Part shown: positions 26,857 to 35,731 of the stretch, one piece after another
How positions within the stretch are numbered: position 1 is the stretch's first letter
How the letters are laid out: each line of letters opens with the position of its first letter
From: an uncultured Dehalococcoidia bacterium
GTDB taxonomy: Bacteria; Chloroflexota; Dehalococcoidia; Dehalococcoidales; UBA1222
Reading direction: 5' to 3'
DNA: 64,000 bases
Assembly (NCBI GenBank): GCA_903844845.1
Contig: CAIMVG010000023.1
Location: 1 to 64,000 of the forward strand
Notes under the pieces: model-generated
The model's database searches: none
Told to the model about the DNA's origin: nothing
Seen by the model: the letters and a program-made list of their open reading frames with translations, nothing else
Program-made: the position numbers and the translations under genes

Positions 26857-29691
26857 ATGTCACTCGTAGCACCGTATACAGTAGTTAACGACCCGAAACT
26901 CCATGATCCTATGGCCGCCATGATTGTCACCGGGCGTCTCGATTTCCCGGATGACCGCCTGGCTGGCAGAAAACTCTGGGCCGCGGTCAAGACCTCGACC
27001 AATGCCCATGGTTCCATCCTTGCCGATGCCGGCACCATTACTGCCGTCAACGTCGGCAATGCTGGCAGCGCTTATACTTCTGCCCCCACCGTCACCTTCA
27101 CCGGCGGCGGCGGCACTGGCGCTTCAGCGACCGCGACTCTTAGCGCAACCGGCACGATTTCCGGTATCACTCTCAACAACGCGGGCAGTGGTTATACCTC
27201 CGCTCCCACCATCACACTGACCGGTGGTGCCGGCACCGGCGCTACCGCGACCGTTGCTTTCACCATGGGCAAACTTCATATTGATACAGCCGCTGCCCTG
27301 GCTTTCCCGGGGGTCCGCGGTGTATTCCATGCTGGCTCCTTCCCTGCCGGCAGTTCGGCGGCAGGCGCCTTTGCTACCAGCTGGACCAACTATGGCGTCG
27401 TCATCGCGGCCGTTGTGGCCGATGACTGGGAAACTGCCCGCTGGGCGTGCAACCTGGTAAACGTGACCTACAACTCTCCTCTTCCCGTCGTCTTCGACGC
27501 GGATGCTGCTATGAGCGCTAGTTCCCCTCTATCCGGTCGCCAGGCTACCGGCAATGTCACTACCAGCACTCAGACCCGACTTGACGCTGCAGGAAACGGC
27601 GCTGCCTACGGTCTCGCGCATTGCGACAAGACCATGCAGTTCACCACTGATTGGACACCGACCCAGCAGCACAATCCCATCCATCCCAAAACGGGCCTCG
27701 CCTATTTCACGGGCGATCCCGGATCACAGACGGTTCAGGGCACTGGCGACTGCTACGGTTTCAGCGTAACTCAGAACGCCATGAGCCATCTCAACAGCTT
27801 GTACTCTTCCGTCAACATGCCTCAGCAGCAGACTCATTATTCAGCTCATGCCTGCGGCGGCGGTTTTGGTGACGGTGAAAGCACTGTTCAGATGTCCATG
27901 GCAGCAGTTTTGTCCCAAGCCCTGGGCGGAGCCCCTGTCGTCTTAAAACTCTCCCGCAAAGATCACAACCACATTGGCGGACGCCAGTACGATACCAAGG
28001 GCGTATTCAATATCGGTTACAACAAAGACGGGACCATCGTCGCCTGGCAGGGCGGCTGGTACGGCAACGGCGGCGGCGCCAGCGGTATGTGGTATGGCCC
28101 CAGGACTACCTATAAGATTCCGTATATTGACTGGACCGCCTACAATATCTATACCAATACTCCCGCCCGCAACTCCTGGCGCGACGTGGCCGACATCGAA
28201 GGTGGAGGGGCGTTTGAACGCTGCTTCGACCTTATTGCGGCTGATCTTGGTATGGATCCTTATGCCCTGCGTCAGAAAAACCTGATGGGTGTTCTTGATC
28301 ATGACCAGGACGGAACTAAACTGATCTGGAGCGACAAGTGCGTCAATGACTGTCTCGCTCAGGCCTATTCCGCCAGCGGTTATGCCACCAAGTGGCATGC
28401 CCCGAATACCAAGACCCTCCCCGATGGCAGGAAACACGGTATCGCCATCGGCGGTCGCCAGGACTCCCACGGCGGTATGAGCGGCGGCGGTCGTTACGGC
28501 CACATCATGATGGGTGGTACTCACACCAACGGCAGCGTTGAGATGTACATGGGCGGTTCCAGGGCCTCTATGGGCCCCCAGGCCGCCATGATGGTCGTCG
28601 TCGCTGAAGTCCTCGGGTTGCCCTACAGCGCAGTCAGGCTGGCTGAATGGGGTAACGGCGATATCACCCTTGCCGACGGTATGCAGAATGGTTCGAGCCA
28701 CACCCCCGGCGCCGGTTCTGCCTTCTACATGGCCGCACTCGACATGCGCACGCGCATTTTCAACAGGGCTTGCGGTCTCGCTCCTTTGAATGCGGTCGTT
28801 CCTGCTGGTGTGACCCAGGCTAAAGCCACCGCCGTTCTTTCCACCGTTTTCCCCGGCGGCACCATCGCCAGCTTCACCATCACCAACGGCGGTTCCGGCT
28901 ATACTGGTGTTCCGGCTGTCACCATCTCCGGCGGCGGCGGCACCTCAGCATCCGCGACCGCTCATGTCACCAATGGTGTCGTCGATTCCATTGTCGTAAC
29001 AAACCCTGGTTCCGGCTTCACTACCGTACCCACGGTTGTCATTTCCGCGGTTACCCCCGACCTGCTTGATGCCGCCAATGGCAGTATCTTCCTCAAGAGC
29101 GATTCCACCAAGACCGTAACCCATGCCACCTGTACCAGCGGCTGGGATCCTCAGATCTCCGTCGCCCAGGGTTGGGGTTCCTACCTCAGAACTGCCGCAG
29201 TGGGGGATTCCCCCATTGGCTCTGCCTGCAACAGCACCGGAGCTGCCGCCGCCTGCATCGAGGTAGCGGTCGATACTAATACTGGAGAAGTTGAGATCCT
29301 CAGTTACGTTAATGCAACTTCCACCGGCACCACCCTCTTCAAACCGGGTGTGCAGAAAGAAATGATGTCCGGCAACGAAGCCGGTATAGGCCAATGGCTC
29401 TTCTACGGCGACGTCTACGATCCCACCACCGCCGCCGTGCTTCAGATGTCGCATGGTTGCTTCAGCCACCCGACCGCCATGGACCTCTATCCCACTGCTA
29501 ACACCTACATTGAAGTACAGCACAATAGCCCTTCGGGCCCGCTGGGATGCCATGGTATGGCAGAACCGGCTTCCGGCGAAGGAAACGTCATCTGGCAGGC
29601 TATCTACAATGCCATCGGCGTTTTCCCTGACCATAATCATGGAGCCGGCAGCCCGAACGTAATTCTCAAGGCTCTCGGTAAGGCTACCTAG
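26857..29691 (+). CDS. Molybdenum hydroxylase catalytic subunit with repeat insertions
   Basis: 944 residues, the xanthine-dehydrogenase/aldehyde-oxidase Mo subunit. Core elements: GRLDFPDDRLAGRKLWAAV near the start, HACGGGFGDGE (about 331) for cofactor contact, and the end segment GMAEPASGEGN with Glu 903 matching the catalytic base. Two stretches are not part of the fold: residues 57-135 and about 656-731, each holding two glycine-rich repeats of the type AGSGYTSAPT-x-T-x-TGG-x-GTGA, seen in surface proteins. The first lies exactly between AHGSIL and IDTAAALAFPGV, normally joined by a short turn. The start is 2 bases after the previous stop. Probable oxidation of an aldehyde or aromatic substrate outside the cell membrane. 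Confidence 0.88.
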   Translation: MSLVAPYTVVNDPKLHDPMAAMIVTGRLDFPDDRLAGRKLWAAVKTSTNAHGSILADAGTITAVNVGNAGSAYTSAPTVTFTGGGGTGASATATLSATGTISGITLNNAGSGYTSAPTITLTGGAGTGATATVAFTMGKLHIDTAAALAFPGVRGVFHAGSFPAGSSAAGAFATSWTNYGVVIAAVVADDWETARWACNLVNVTYNSPLPVVFDADAAMSASSPLSGRQATGNVTTSTQTRLDAAGNGAAYGLAHCDKTMQFTTDWTPTQQHNPIHPKTGLAYFTGDPGSQTVQGTGDCYGFSVTQNAMSHLNSLYSSVNMPQQQTHYSAHACGGGFGDGESTVQMSMAAVLSQALGGAPVVLKLSRKDHNHIGGRQYDTKGVFNIGYNKDGTIVAWQGGWYGNGGGASGMWYGPRTTYKIPYIDWTAYNIYTNTPARNSWRDVADIEGGGAFERCFDLIAADLGMDPYALRQKNLMGVLDHDQDGTKLIWSDKCVNDCLAQAYSASGYATKWHAPNTKTLPDGRKHGIAIGGRQDSHGGMSGGGRYGHIMMGGTHTNGSVEMYMGGSRASMGPQAAMMVVVAEVLGLPYSAVRLAEWGNGDITLADGMQNGSSHTPGAGSAFYMAALDMRTRIFNRACGLAPLNAVVPAGVTQAKATAVLSTVFPGGTIASFTITNGGSGYTGVPAVTISGGGGTSASATAHVTNGVVDSIVVTNPGSGFTTVPTVVISAVTPDLLDAANGSIFLKSDSTKTVTHATCTSGWDPQISVAQGWGSYLRTAAVGDSPIGSACNSTGAAAACIEVAVDTNTGEVEILSYVNATSTGTTLFKPGVQKEMMSGNEAGIGQWLFYGDVYDPTTAAVLQMSHGCFSHPTAMDLYPTANTYIEVQHNSPSGPLGCHGMAEPASGEGNVIWQAIYNAIGVFPDHNHGAGSPNVILKALGKAT
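27025..27261 (+). repeat. Glycine-rich repeat pair inserted in the Mo subunit, site 1
   Basis: Encodes residues 57-135: two repeats of about 38 residues, the units sharing SAPT, TGG and GTGA. The DNA copies are visibly related to each other and to those at 28822-29049. It interrupts the N-terminal domain between two strands. Confidence 0.75.
28822..29049 (+). repeat. Glycine-rich repeat pair inserted in the Mo subunit, site 2
   Basis: Encodes residues 656-731: one full unit (NGGSGYTGVPAVTISGGGG) and a second truncated one (NPGSGFTTVPTVVIS). Same family as the pair at 27025. Confidence 0.75.
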
Positions 29692-29704
29692 GAGGATATG
29701 CAAA

Positions 29705-30709
29705 ATGAATCTGTTTACGCACGTTAACGCAACAACCATAGCCGAGGCCACCGCTGCTACCGCGAAAGCCGGGACTGCGCCTATCGCCGGCGGCTCGGAT
29801 CTTCTTACCTACCTTAGGACCATGTGTTCTCCTAACGCCCCCACGAATCTGGTCAACCTGAAGACCGTCGTTCCCTCGATGGCCTACATCAAGGAAGAAG
29901 GCGGTTTCCTGAAGGTCGGGGCCTTGACCACTCTGACTGCCATCGCCAACGATTCGACGACCCTCGCGAAGTACACTGCTTTGGCCCAGGCGGCTCTTTC
30001 CGTTGCCAGTCCCGAACTTCGCAACCAGGGCACCATCGGCGGCAATATCTGCCAGAAGCCCCGCTGCCAGTATTTCCGGTTCGATAACGACGATTTCAAG
30101 TGCTTGCGCAAGGATCCTGCCGGCACCTGTTTCGCCCTGACCGGCGTGAATACCTATCACTCGGTCTTCGGGCCCCTGAATGGCTGCGTAGCGGCCTTGC
30201 CTTCGGACATCGCTCCGGTACTGGTAGCTATGAATGCCAACATTGTGACCACTGTAAAGACCTGGAAGGCCGCAGATTTCTTCGTCGTCCCCAATGTAGC
30301 GGATGCTCGAAGAGAACAGATCAATGCCCTTGCCGCAGGGGAAATTGTAACTGAAATCCAGATCCCCACCCCCGCAACAGGCAGCAAGAGCGCCTACATG
30401 AAATGGTCCTTCCGTAAATCCATTGACTTCCCGCTGGTATCCGCGGCTGTCTTGACCACGGTCGCCGGCGGCAGTGTCACCGCGGCCAGCATCGTGCTTG
30501 GCGCCGTGTACGGCCAGCCCAGGGTAGCCACGGGCGCCCAGACGGCATTGGTCGGACAGGCCATTAACGCCACTTCCGCCACCGCGGCTGGCACCGCAGC
30601 CGCCACTGGCACCACAGTCCTCCCGACTCCCGGCGGAACTAACAGCAACAGCTATAAAGTCCAGATCATCAAGGTCATGGTACAGAAGGCTGTGCTGGCT
30701 ACCGCCTAG
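29705..30709 (+). CDS. FAD subunit of the molybdenum hydroxylase, PaoB-like
   Basis: 334 residues, CoxM-type FAD-binding fold: AGGSDLLTYLR (about 28), LKVGALTTLTAIAND (about 69) and IGGNICQ (111). Between residues 114 and 145 it holds four cysteines (C116, C121, C133, C142) in the segment NICQKPRCQYFR...CLRKDPAGTC, matching the extra [4Fe-4S] loop found in E. coli PaoB (YagS) and 4-hydroxybenzoyl-CoA reductase. This supports a PaoABC-like identity. The C-terminal end is Ala/Thr-rich. GGAGG precedes the ATG, and it ends the operon before a strong terminator. It passes electrons to an unknown outside acceptor. Confidence 0.88.
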   Translation: MNLFTHVNATTIAEATAATAKAGTAPIAGGSDLLTYLRTMCSPNAPTNLVNLKTVVPSMAYIKEEGGFLKVGALTTLTAIANDSTTLAKYTALAQAALSVASPELRNQGTIGGNICQKPRCQYFRFDNDDFKCLRKDPAGTCFALTGVNTYHSVFGPLNGCVAALPSDIAPVLVAMNANIVTTVKTWKAADFFVVPNVADARREQINALAAGEIVTEIQIPTPATGSKSAYMKWSFRKSIDFPLVSAAVLTTVAGGSVTAASIVLGAVYGQPRVATGAQTALVGQAINATSATAAGTAAATGTTVLPTPGGTNSNSYKVQIIKVMVQKAVLATA

Positions 30710-30733
30710 CACTGAAACCGTCCTTTAAACGGC

Positions 30734-30767
30734 AAGAGAACCCCGGGGATTTCCCCGGGGTTCTCTT
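30734..30767 (+). terminator. Terminator of the molybdenum hydroxylase operon
   Basis: A 16-bp perfect stem (30734-30749 with 30752-30767) rich in G/C, followed by TTTAT. It lies 24 bases after the FAD-subunit stop. Confidence 0.85.
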
Positions 30768-30936
30768 TATAACGAATAGAGAGTCGTCTAATTTACTATG
30801 TTCTCGATTAGTGCTATAAATAAGGAACCATGCATCCAAATTCCTGAGAGACCCAGGTCACAGTATATTGCCAGGGATTAGAGTAATATAGATTTATACA
30901 AAAATATGATTAGATTCAATTTGAAAAGAAGACGAT

Positions 30937-31569
30937 ATGTTGAAAAATAATTTTAAAGTTCAAAAGAAATACTTAGCGTTCGGTATCATAGTTCCTTTGC
31001 TTCTTGCGACCGCTTTTATTAAAGTGCCCTGCCCGGTTTGCGAAGGGACAGGTAATATCTCATCGACTGGTATGGAAAATGTGTCCATCGTTGCAAGCTC
31101 TTTCACCTTGAAGACTACAGGCGATGTACACGGCTGCGTCGAATACAGGGCATATGTTTACGACGTAGTTCTCACACTCAAGAATGCCAGTGTTGACCCC
31201 AACATCCCTGACAAGGATGCGATGGGCTATGTGATGCTTGGCCTGGTTGATAACAAAGACAGTAAATTACTGGCAACCCAGTATTCGGTGGTGGTGGTTC
31301 CCAAAAATGCGCAAAATACAGTTGCTTTTACTACTACCTTCACAACTTCTCTGGATAGTCCGGCTGCAACAAACGTTACTGCTGAACCTGTGATTATGCA
31401 GAAGGCGTGCCCGGTCTGCGGGGGAAGTGGTAAGATATCGTTGAATCATCTGCCTCTGGTGAATCTCATGAACAAGAGTTTCACTGCAGGACAGGTGATT
31501 GATCTTCCCAACTTGTCTCCTATTGGCGCTGATAGCCCGTGGGATACCAGTAACCCGCTCGACACGTAA
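30937..31569 (+). CDS. Membrane-anchored protein with two CxxCxGxG motifs
   Basis: 210 residues, family not recognised. One hydrophobic segment (residues 13-28) makes an anchor or uncleaved signal. Just outside it lies CPVCEGTGNIS (about 32); a second CPVCGGSGKIS lies near 153. These are DnaJ-type zinc knuckles, four Cys in total, enough for one zinc site formed across the protein. Between them is a beta-rich domain of about 110 residues. Its own terminator follows. It could be an extracytoplasmic chaperone or metal-binding protein; function not assigned. Confidence 0.7.
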   Translation: MLKNNFKVQKKYLAFGIIVPLLLATAFIKVPCPVCEGTGNISSTGMENVSIVASSFTLKTTGDVHGCVEYRAYVYDVVLTLKNASVDPNIPDKDAMGYVMLGLVDNKDSKLLATQYSVVVVPKNAQNTVAFTTTFTTSLDSPAATNVTAEPVIMQKACPVCGGSGKISLNHLPLVNLMNKSFTAGQVIDLPNLSPIGADSPWDTSNPLDT

Positions 31570-31599
31570 CCTCGGGTCTGCATACAGCGGAAGTTAAAT

Positions 31600-31648
31600 A
31601 ATAACAAATCCCCGATGATACTGATGTTGTCATCGGGGATTTGTTATT
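31600..31648 (+). terminator. Terminator after the CxxCxGxG protein gene
   Basis: A 19-bp perfect stem (31600-31618 with 31630-31648) around an 11-base loop, with an A-rich left and T-rich right side. An open frame starting at 31641 overlaps it, which is one reason for choosing a later start for the next gene. Confidence 0.8.
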
Positions 31649-31730
31649 TAGCCGTATTTTTAGTAGAATGCGGATTGACTATGCAGGCTTTTTCAAGCCT
31701 GTTTTGATGTATGGAAAACCGGAGGTCAAA

Positions 31731-32879
31731 ATGGCCAATTGGCAGGCAAGGTATGAAGCACTGAAACTCTATATTGCGGACCATCCCGCTATCGAGATTA
31801 CCTCTAATAGTACGTCTATTCCCGGGGATGTAAGGCCCGGGTTCTACGCGATATTTGATGATATCCTGGCAGAATATGTCAGAGAATTATATGCTCCGCA
31901 ACTCGGGGAAGCGTCTCTGGCGATTTCTAAATTGTCCGAAGCCAAGGCCAGACTCGCCCTCCTTGTTGACCTGAAAACAGAGGTAACCCCCAATCTCGGG
32001 TTTTTTCTGGCTGACCCGGTTGCCGGGCTTACACGCAGCACGTTTACGCTCCTGTTAAGCCTTGTCCGGAATAACATCACAGTCGCGGATTTTGAACGGG
32101 AATCCGATAAGATTATTCAAGATTCGTATCCCGGTTTTATGCGTGAGATCTACCTTCAATGGAGCGTTCTTTCTCTGATAACCTTGTTGGGGCCGGACCA
32201 GGTTTATAGTGTGCCCGTGCCGGATGAAACCCATGACCCGCGTTATACCGAATCTGAGTTGAGGCCTGGAAACTATGAAGATGTCCCCCAGGTGGTTGCG
32301 GCAGAGAAGATATCGCTTTATGGCAGTCATTACGTTCCTGAGATTGTCCCGAAACTGATTTTCCATTCCAGTCGGCTTGATAAGTATGTCGCTATACGGA
32401 CCGATTATCACAAGGTCTTTTGCTTGATCAGAAAACTGCATGAAATCATAAAAGGGCTGGAATGGTACCAGCTTAAAGATATCGTTAATAAATTTGGCGT
32501 ATTCAACCTTTGGCCAGACATAGGCCTCTACCTGGACGATAATCCTGAGCAGTTGCGTATACTGATGACCTACACGGAGGCTTTGCGTCCGGATATGGTT
32601 TTGGACGTTTGGAACAGCGATGGGCAAGATGTCGAAAACGGGCTGGAGATGGCGCGGCGGCACTGCAACGTTTTGCTTCCCCGCAAGGAGATGTTTGTCA
32701 TCAGCCGTGCTGCGGTTCTCAAGCAGAAAGCCGCCGCCTCTGCGCCTGTTGAGTCTTCAAACAGCGAAGATCTATCCGCGGAACCCTGGGTAGATCTGAG
32801 GGTGCTTGAGGTTGGGTATGACGCTAGCGGTCTGGAACCTGTTGTCGCCTGTTTGGCAAAAACTGAAGCGCTGGAATAA
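31731..32879 (+). CDS. Uncharacterised protein, 382 residues
   Basis: Start ATG at 31731 follows GGAGG with 5-base spacing; the frame is open to 31641 but that runs into the terminator hairpin. It begins ANWQARYEALKLYIADHPAIEI. No signal peptide or membrane segment; mixed alpha/beta composition with many Leu, Asp and Glu. I do not recognise a family. No partner gene overlaps it. Confidence 0.65.
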   Translation: MANWQARYEALKLYIADHPAIEITSNSTSIPGDVRPGFYAIFDDILAEYVRELYAPQLGEASLAISKLSEAKARLALLVDLKTEVTPNLGFFLADPVAGLTRSTFTLLLSLVRNNITVADFERESDKIIQDSYPGFMREIYLQWSVLSLITLLGPDQVYSVPVPDETHDPRYTESELRPGNYEDVPQVVAAEKISLYGSHYVPEIVPKLIFHSSRLDKYVAIRTDYHKVFCLIRKLHEIIKGLEWYQLKDIVNKFGVFNLWPDIGLYLDDNPEQLRILMTYTEALRPDMVLDVWNSDGQDVENGLEMARRHCNVLLPRKEMFVISRAAVLKQKAAASAPVESSNSEDLSAEPWVDLRVLEVGYDASGLEPVVACLAKTEALE

Positions 32880-32934
32880 AAGCTGCCGGGGATGCCGTCC
32901 GCCTTTTCCGGGTTAAAAGTTGTCTAACGGCTGT

Positions 32935-33357
32935 TCAGATCTGGTAGAGCGTCGCTTTGACCCCGGGTTTCAGATCGACGCAGGCATTGATGAGGTCCTT
33001 CCCTGCGGGGCAGGCAATGATGATGATCCATGGTGATTCTTTCGTATAAGAAACCGGGTATTCTACGCAAACGCCCGGCTTTGACAGGTGGATAGTGCAG
33101 CGTCCTTCAATTAGAAACCGGCAAGGGGCTTCCATTATTAGCAACCCGTCGCCCGCTTCGGTCATAGTTTGGCGCTCTTTTTTAGGTATCCTCATGGCGT
33201 CGCGTTTGCTGAGGTTGATTGCTGGGTAATGCGTGCCGTCGCAGCACCCTAGGCATCCCTGGCATTTTGTATTCGCTATCAGCCATCTCACATTTTGGGC
33301 GCTCCATTCTAGTCCCTTCATCTGGTAGGCTGCCCAATCTTTTAATTCAATCGCCAT
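32935..33357 (-). CDS. YkgJ-family cysteine-cluster protein
   Basis: 140 residues. Starts with a short helical lead, then CQGCLGCC (about residue 33), CRFLIEGRCTIH and the tail segment GVCVEYP and IIACPAG: eight cysteines, the family's metal or Fe-S binding pattern. It shares the family of the N-terminal domain of the PAS protein at 11264. Function of the family is not well defined. Single gene on the minus strand. Confidence 0.8.
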   Translation of the reverse strand: MAIELKDWAAYQMKGLEWSAQNVRWLIANTKCQGCLGCCDGTHYPAINLSKRDAMRIPKKERQTMTEAGDGLLIMEAPCRFLIEGRCTIHLSKPGVCVEYPVSYTKESPWIIIIACPAGKDLINACVDLKPGVKATLYQI

Positions 33358-33506
33358 TCAACACCAACCGATTTACCTTTAATTTCTTGTTCTAACTTTC
33401 GTTGGCGTTTTGAATATCGAAACGCCCGGAGTGATGCCGGTAGTATATCACTAGCCCGGACTTGACCGTTAGAGATTGTTCCTCGAACGCGATGTTTTGG
33501 AACAAT

Positions 33507-34061
33507 CTATGCGGGAGTTACTACTATTACACCTATCTCTGTGGCGTTATAAGGCGAGACGGTGAAACCGAAAATTCCGGGCGTATCGAACATGTAACTC
33601 CATGATAATCCAAGTGGGGACGTTATTCCGAAAAACAGCATATCGACGCTTTCTATGAAGAATGGCTTGTTATCCACATTGACAAAGGTTACCACTGTTC
33701 CTGCTTTGATGAACATGAGGTTTGGGCGCAATTCGTAAGCATCCATGTAGAATGTGGCGGCAGGTTGGTTGGGGTCGGGTGGATTATAAGCGCCTTCCAG
33801 GATTGGATAATCCGAAATCGGAGCTGGAGGCGCGATGGTTGCGGGAAGTTTTGTGTTCTCATCCGTTGTTATTGCTGCAGTAGGTAGCGGCGTATATACG
33901 GTTGTTGCGATAGTTGATGAAGTCACTGGAACCGTGGTTGATGAAGGGGTAGCCGAACTTGACACAATCTGTTGACAGCCTGAGACGGCGATTGTCAATA
34001 ATGCCACTCCAACGCCGAAAGTGATTATTTCCCAAGGTAAGTGTTTGGTCCATTTATTCAT
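33507..34061 (-). CDS. Cupredoxin-like lipoprotein without copper ligands
   Basis: 184 residues from the ATG at 34061 (a GTG three codons earlier is also possible). Signal peptide with lipobox VSGC, then a Ser/Thr/Pro-rich linker (about 30-75). The last 80 residues look like a small blue-copper domain: IKAGTVVTFVNVDNKPFFIESVDM and FDTPGIFGFTVSPYNATEIGVIVV. The places of the copper-binding His and Cys are taken by Phe, Val and Asn, so copper binding is unlikely. It may be a structural or binding module. A 10-bp inverted repeat (33473-33508) overlaps its stop. Confidence 0.65.
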   Translation of the reverse strand: MNKWTKHLPWEIITFGVGVALLTIAVSGCQQIVSSSATPSSTTVPVTSSTIATTVYTPLPTAAITTDENTKLPATIAPPAPISDYPILEGAYNPPDPNQPAATFYMDAYELRPNLMFIKAGTVVTFVNVDNKPFFIESVDMLFFGITSPLGLSWSYMFDTPGIFGFTVSPYNATEIGVIVVTPA

Positions 34062-34111
34062 TGGTCTCACGATTTTCCATCCGGTAAAAAATCTAAAATG
34101 ATAGTTAGTGA

Positions 34112-34789
34112 TTATTGCACAATCCTGATATAGGTTACGCCTTTAACCCATGCTGTTCCTTCTCTTCCGGGTACCACCAGGCGAAGAGGGTACCCGCGGT
34201 CGGCCGGTAATCCTTGCCCGTTGTATTTGTACGCAAGGAATATGTCCCCTGAGAGCACGCCCTGTTCCTGAACTGAAAAGGGGGCGGCGTACCCTGAAGA
34301 GTCCATGACGTTAACCTGGGTTGCTTCGGATTTTATGCCGCTTGCGGTTAAGATGGATATTAAGGGCACCCCGGTCCATTCACTTGTTTCATCGAATACG
34401 CCCGGGCAGGTCAGTGTGACCGTTTTTGTGACCGAAGGAAATTGTAGGATGGAATCATAGTTGAGCGTGAGTGGAGTGTTGACTAATCCATCCACTGATA
34501 GAGAATAGTTGACGGGTGAGGAGTTGATGTTTGGCAAAGGTGAAGCCGGCGAGCTTGCCTGATTGACCGGCGCGTTCGTCGTAGGGCCAGTGCCCTCGGA
34601 TGCTCCCTTGGCCGGAACTATGGCAGGCATTTCGGCGGTTTTATCGGTGCTGTTGCAGGCATTTAAAAAGGCTATAGGCGTTAACAAGTATAACCCTATT
34701 GCCAGCAGGCCGTCTTTAAGGAATTTCCTGCGTGAGATTTGCCCCGGTTCTTTGCTTGTAATTACGTCCACTTTTATATCCTTGGACAA
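34112..34789 (-). CDS. Tat-exported sulfite-oxidase-fold molybdopterin protein
   Basis: 225 residues. Tat signal SRRKFLKDG followed by a hydrophobic stretch ending LNAC (possible lipoprotein site). A Ser/Pro linker leads to a compact molybdopterin-binding domain: YSLSVDGLVNTPLTL, TLTCPGVFDETSEWTGVPL with Cys as likely Mo ligand, and GYPLRLVVPGREGTAWVKGV. It resembles the core domain of YedY/MsrP and sulfite oxidase relatives without their dimerisation domain. It sits next to the cupredoxin-like lipoprotein (50-base gap, same strand), so the two may work together outside the membrane. Substrate unknown. Confidence 0.82.
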   Translation of the reverse strand: MSKDIKVDVITSKEPGQISRRKFLKDGLLAIGLYLLTPIAFLNACNSTDKTAEMPAIVPAKGASEGTGPTTNAPVNQASSPASPLPNINSSPVNYSLSVDGLVNTPLTLNYDSILQFPSVTKTVTLTCPGVFDETSEWTGVPLISILTASGIKSEATQVNVMDSSGYAAPFSVQEQGVLSGDIFLAYKYNGQGLPADRGYPLRLVVPGREGTAWVKGVTYIRIVQ

Positions 34790-34950
34790 TTATTGATAAT
34801 AATCCACAATGATTGTAATGGAATGACGATATTATGTATATGATAATTATCACCCATGTTATTTAATAGGCGCTGTTAGCTTCGGTAAAAGGCGTTTTTG
34901 TATCTATAATTTATATCTTGGATATCTTGTGGATTTGTAAGGATATAAAC

Positions 34951-34974
34951 GAGGGGCGCCGGCCGGCGCCCCTC
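34951..34974 (-). terminator. Terminator after the diheme lipoprotein gene
   Basis: A self-complementary G/C-rich sequence GAGGGGCGCC-GGCC-GGCGCCCCTC, 28 bases beyond the end of the minus-strand gene and followed on that strand by GTTTATATCC. Confidence 0.7.
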
Positions 34975-35002
34975 TGTTAGGTACAAAACTCGAGATTGAA
35001 AA

Positions 35003-35524
35003 CTAGACCGGGGTGTGGCAGTTAAGACACTGGTCGTCCGTGCGCCCTTTATGATCCTGAATGGAGCCGGGAACAACATTGTAGATTCCAACATTTACGA
35101 GGGCTCCGTTAATTGAACCATTCCAGGACGGGGCAACAGGATATTGAGCATAAAGTCCCACGCCGTGGCAATCTGAACAATTCGTCAGAGCAGCCATACC
35201 GTAAGAGAAAGAATCTGGCGTGGTGGGCAAGAAAGCTAACCCGGTTGGAACGGCGGGTTGAGTTGTTGTCACAGGTGCCACGGTGACGGTGGTAGCGGGG
35301 ATCGTTGTAACACCGCCCGGCAGGGTGATGGTAACGGCGGGTAAAGTCGTTACGCCGCCTGGAAGCGTAATAGTCTTACCTGGAACTGTGTTGCCTGGGG
35401 ACGTGAAGGTTATCGGCGGGATAGACTTGGTTACCGTAGTTGTTGTTGTGGTAGAACAACCCAGTGCAACCAGCGCGATTGAAATCACAGAAACGATCAG
35501 TAGCAGCGAGGACTTTTTTGGCAC
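35003..35524 (-). CDS. Diheme c-type lipoprotein with Thr/Pro stalk
   Basis: 173 residues. Signal with a lipobox-like ALGC at residue 23, then a Thr/Val/Pro stalk with two near-identical units (TLPGGVTTLPAV, TLPGGVTTIPAT). The C-terminal 65 residues hold two haem-binding motifs, CSDCH and CLNCH, the second ending the protein. It should be an outer-face electron carrier; the Mo protein and cupredoxin-like lipoprotein downstream on the same strand are natural partners, though there is a terminator between. Confidence 0.82.
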   Translation of the reverse strand: MPKKSSLLLIVSVISIALVALGCSTTTTTTVTKSIPPITFTSPGNTVPGKTITLPGGVTTLPAVTITLPGGVTTIPATTVTVAPVTTTQPAVPTGLAFLPTTPDSFSYGMAALTNCSDCHGVGLYAQYPVAPSWNGSINGALVNVGIYNVVPGSIQDHKGRTDDQCLNCHTPV

Positions 35525-35731
35525 TTCGATTTCTCCTTTTTAGTCGTTATTTTATATATAAGCGTTTTTTTTCTGGGCAGTCAAGGGTTATCGTATAAAA
35601 ATAGTTAAATAGATATTACATATTTAGACGTTCATCGGGTTTTATGCCTGAGATTTGATACAACTGAAAATAAAACGAGACGCTGGTGAAGTGAAATGAT
35701 GCGGGTGATTGGATATCCGGCGAGATTATTT

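Noticed and set aside
27943-29751. Long minus-strand frames of 252 and 268 codons
   Set aside because: Mirror images of the C-rich third positions of the Mo-subunit gene.
29684-30712. 342-codon minus-strand frame
   Set aside because: Antisense to the FAD-subunit gene; glycine/arginine-rich shadow.
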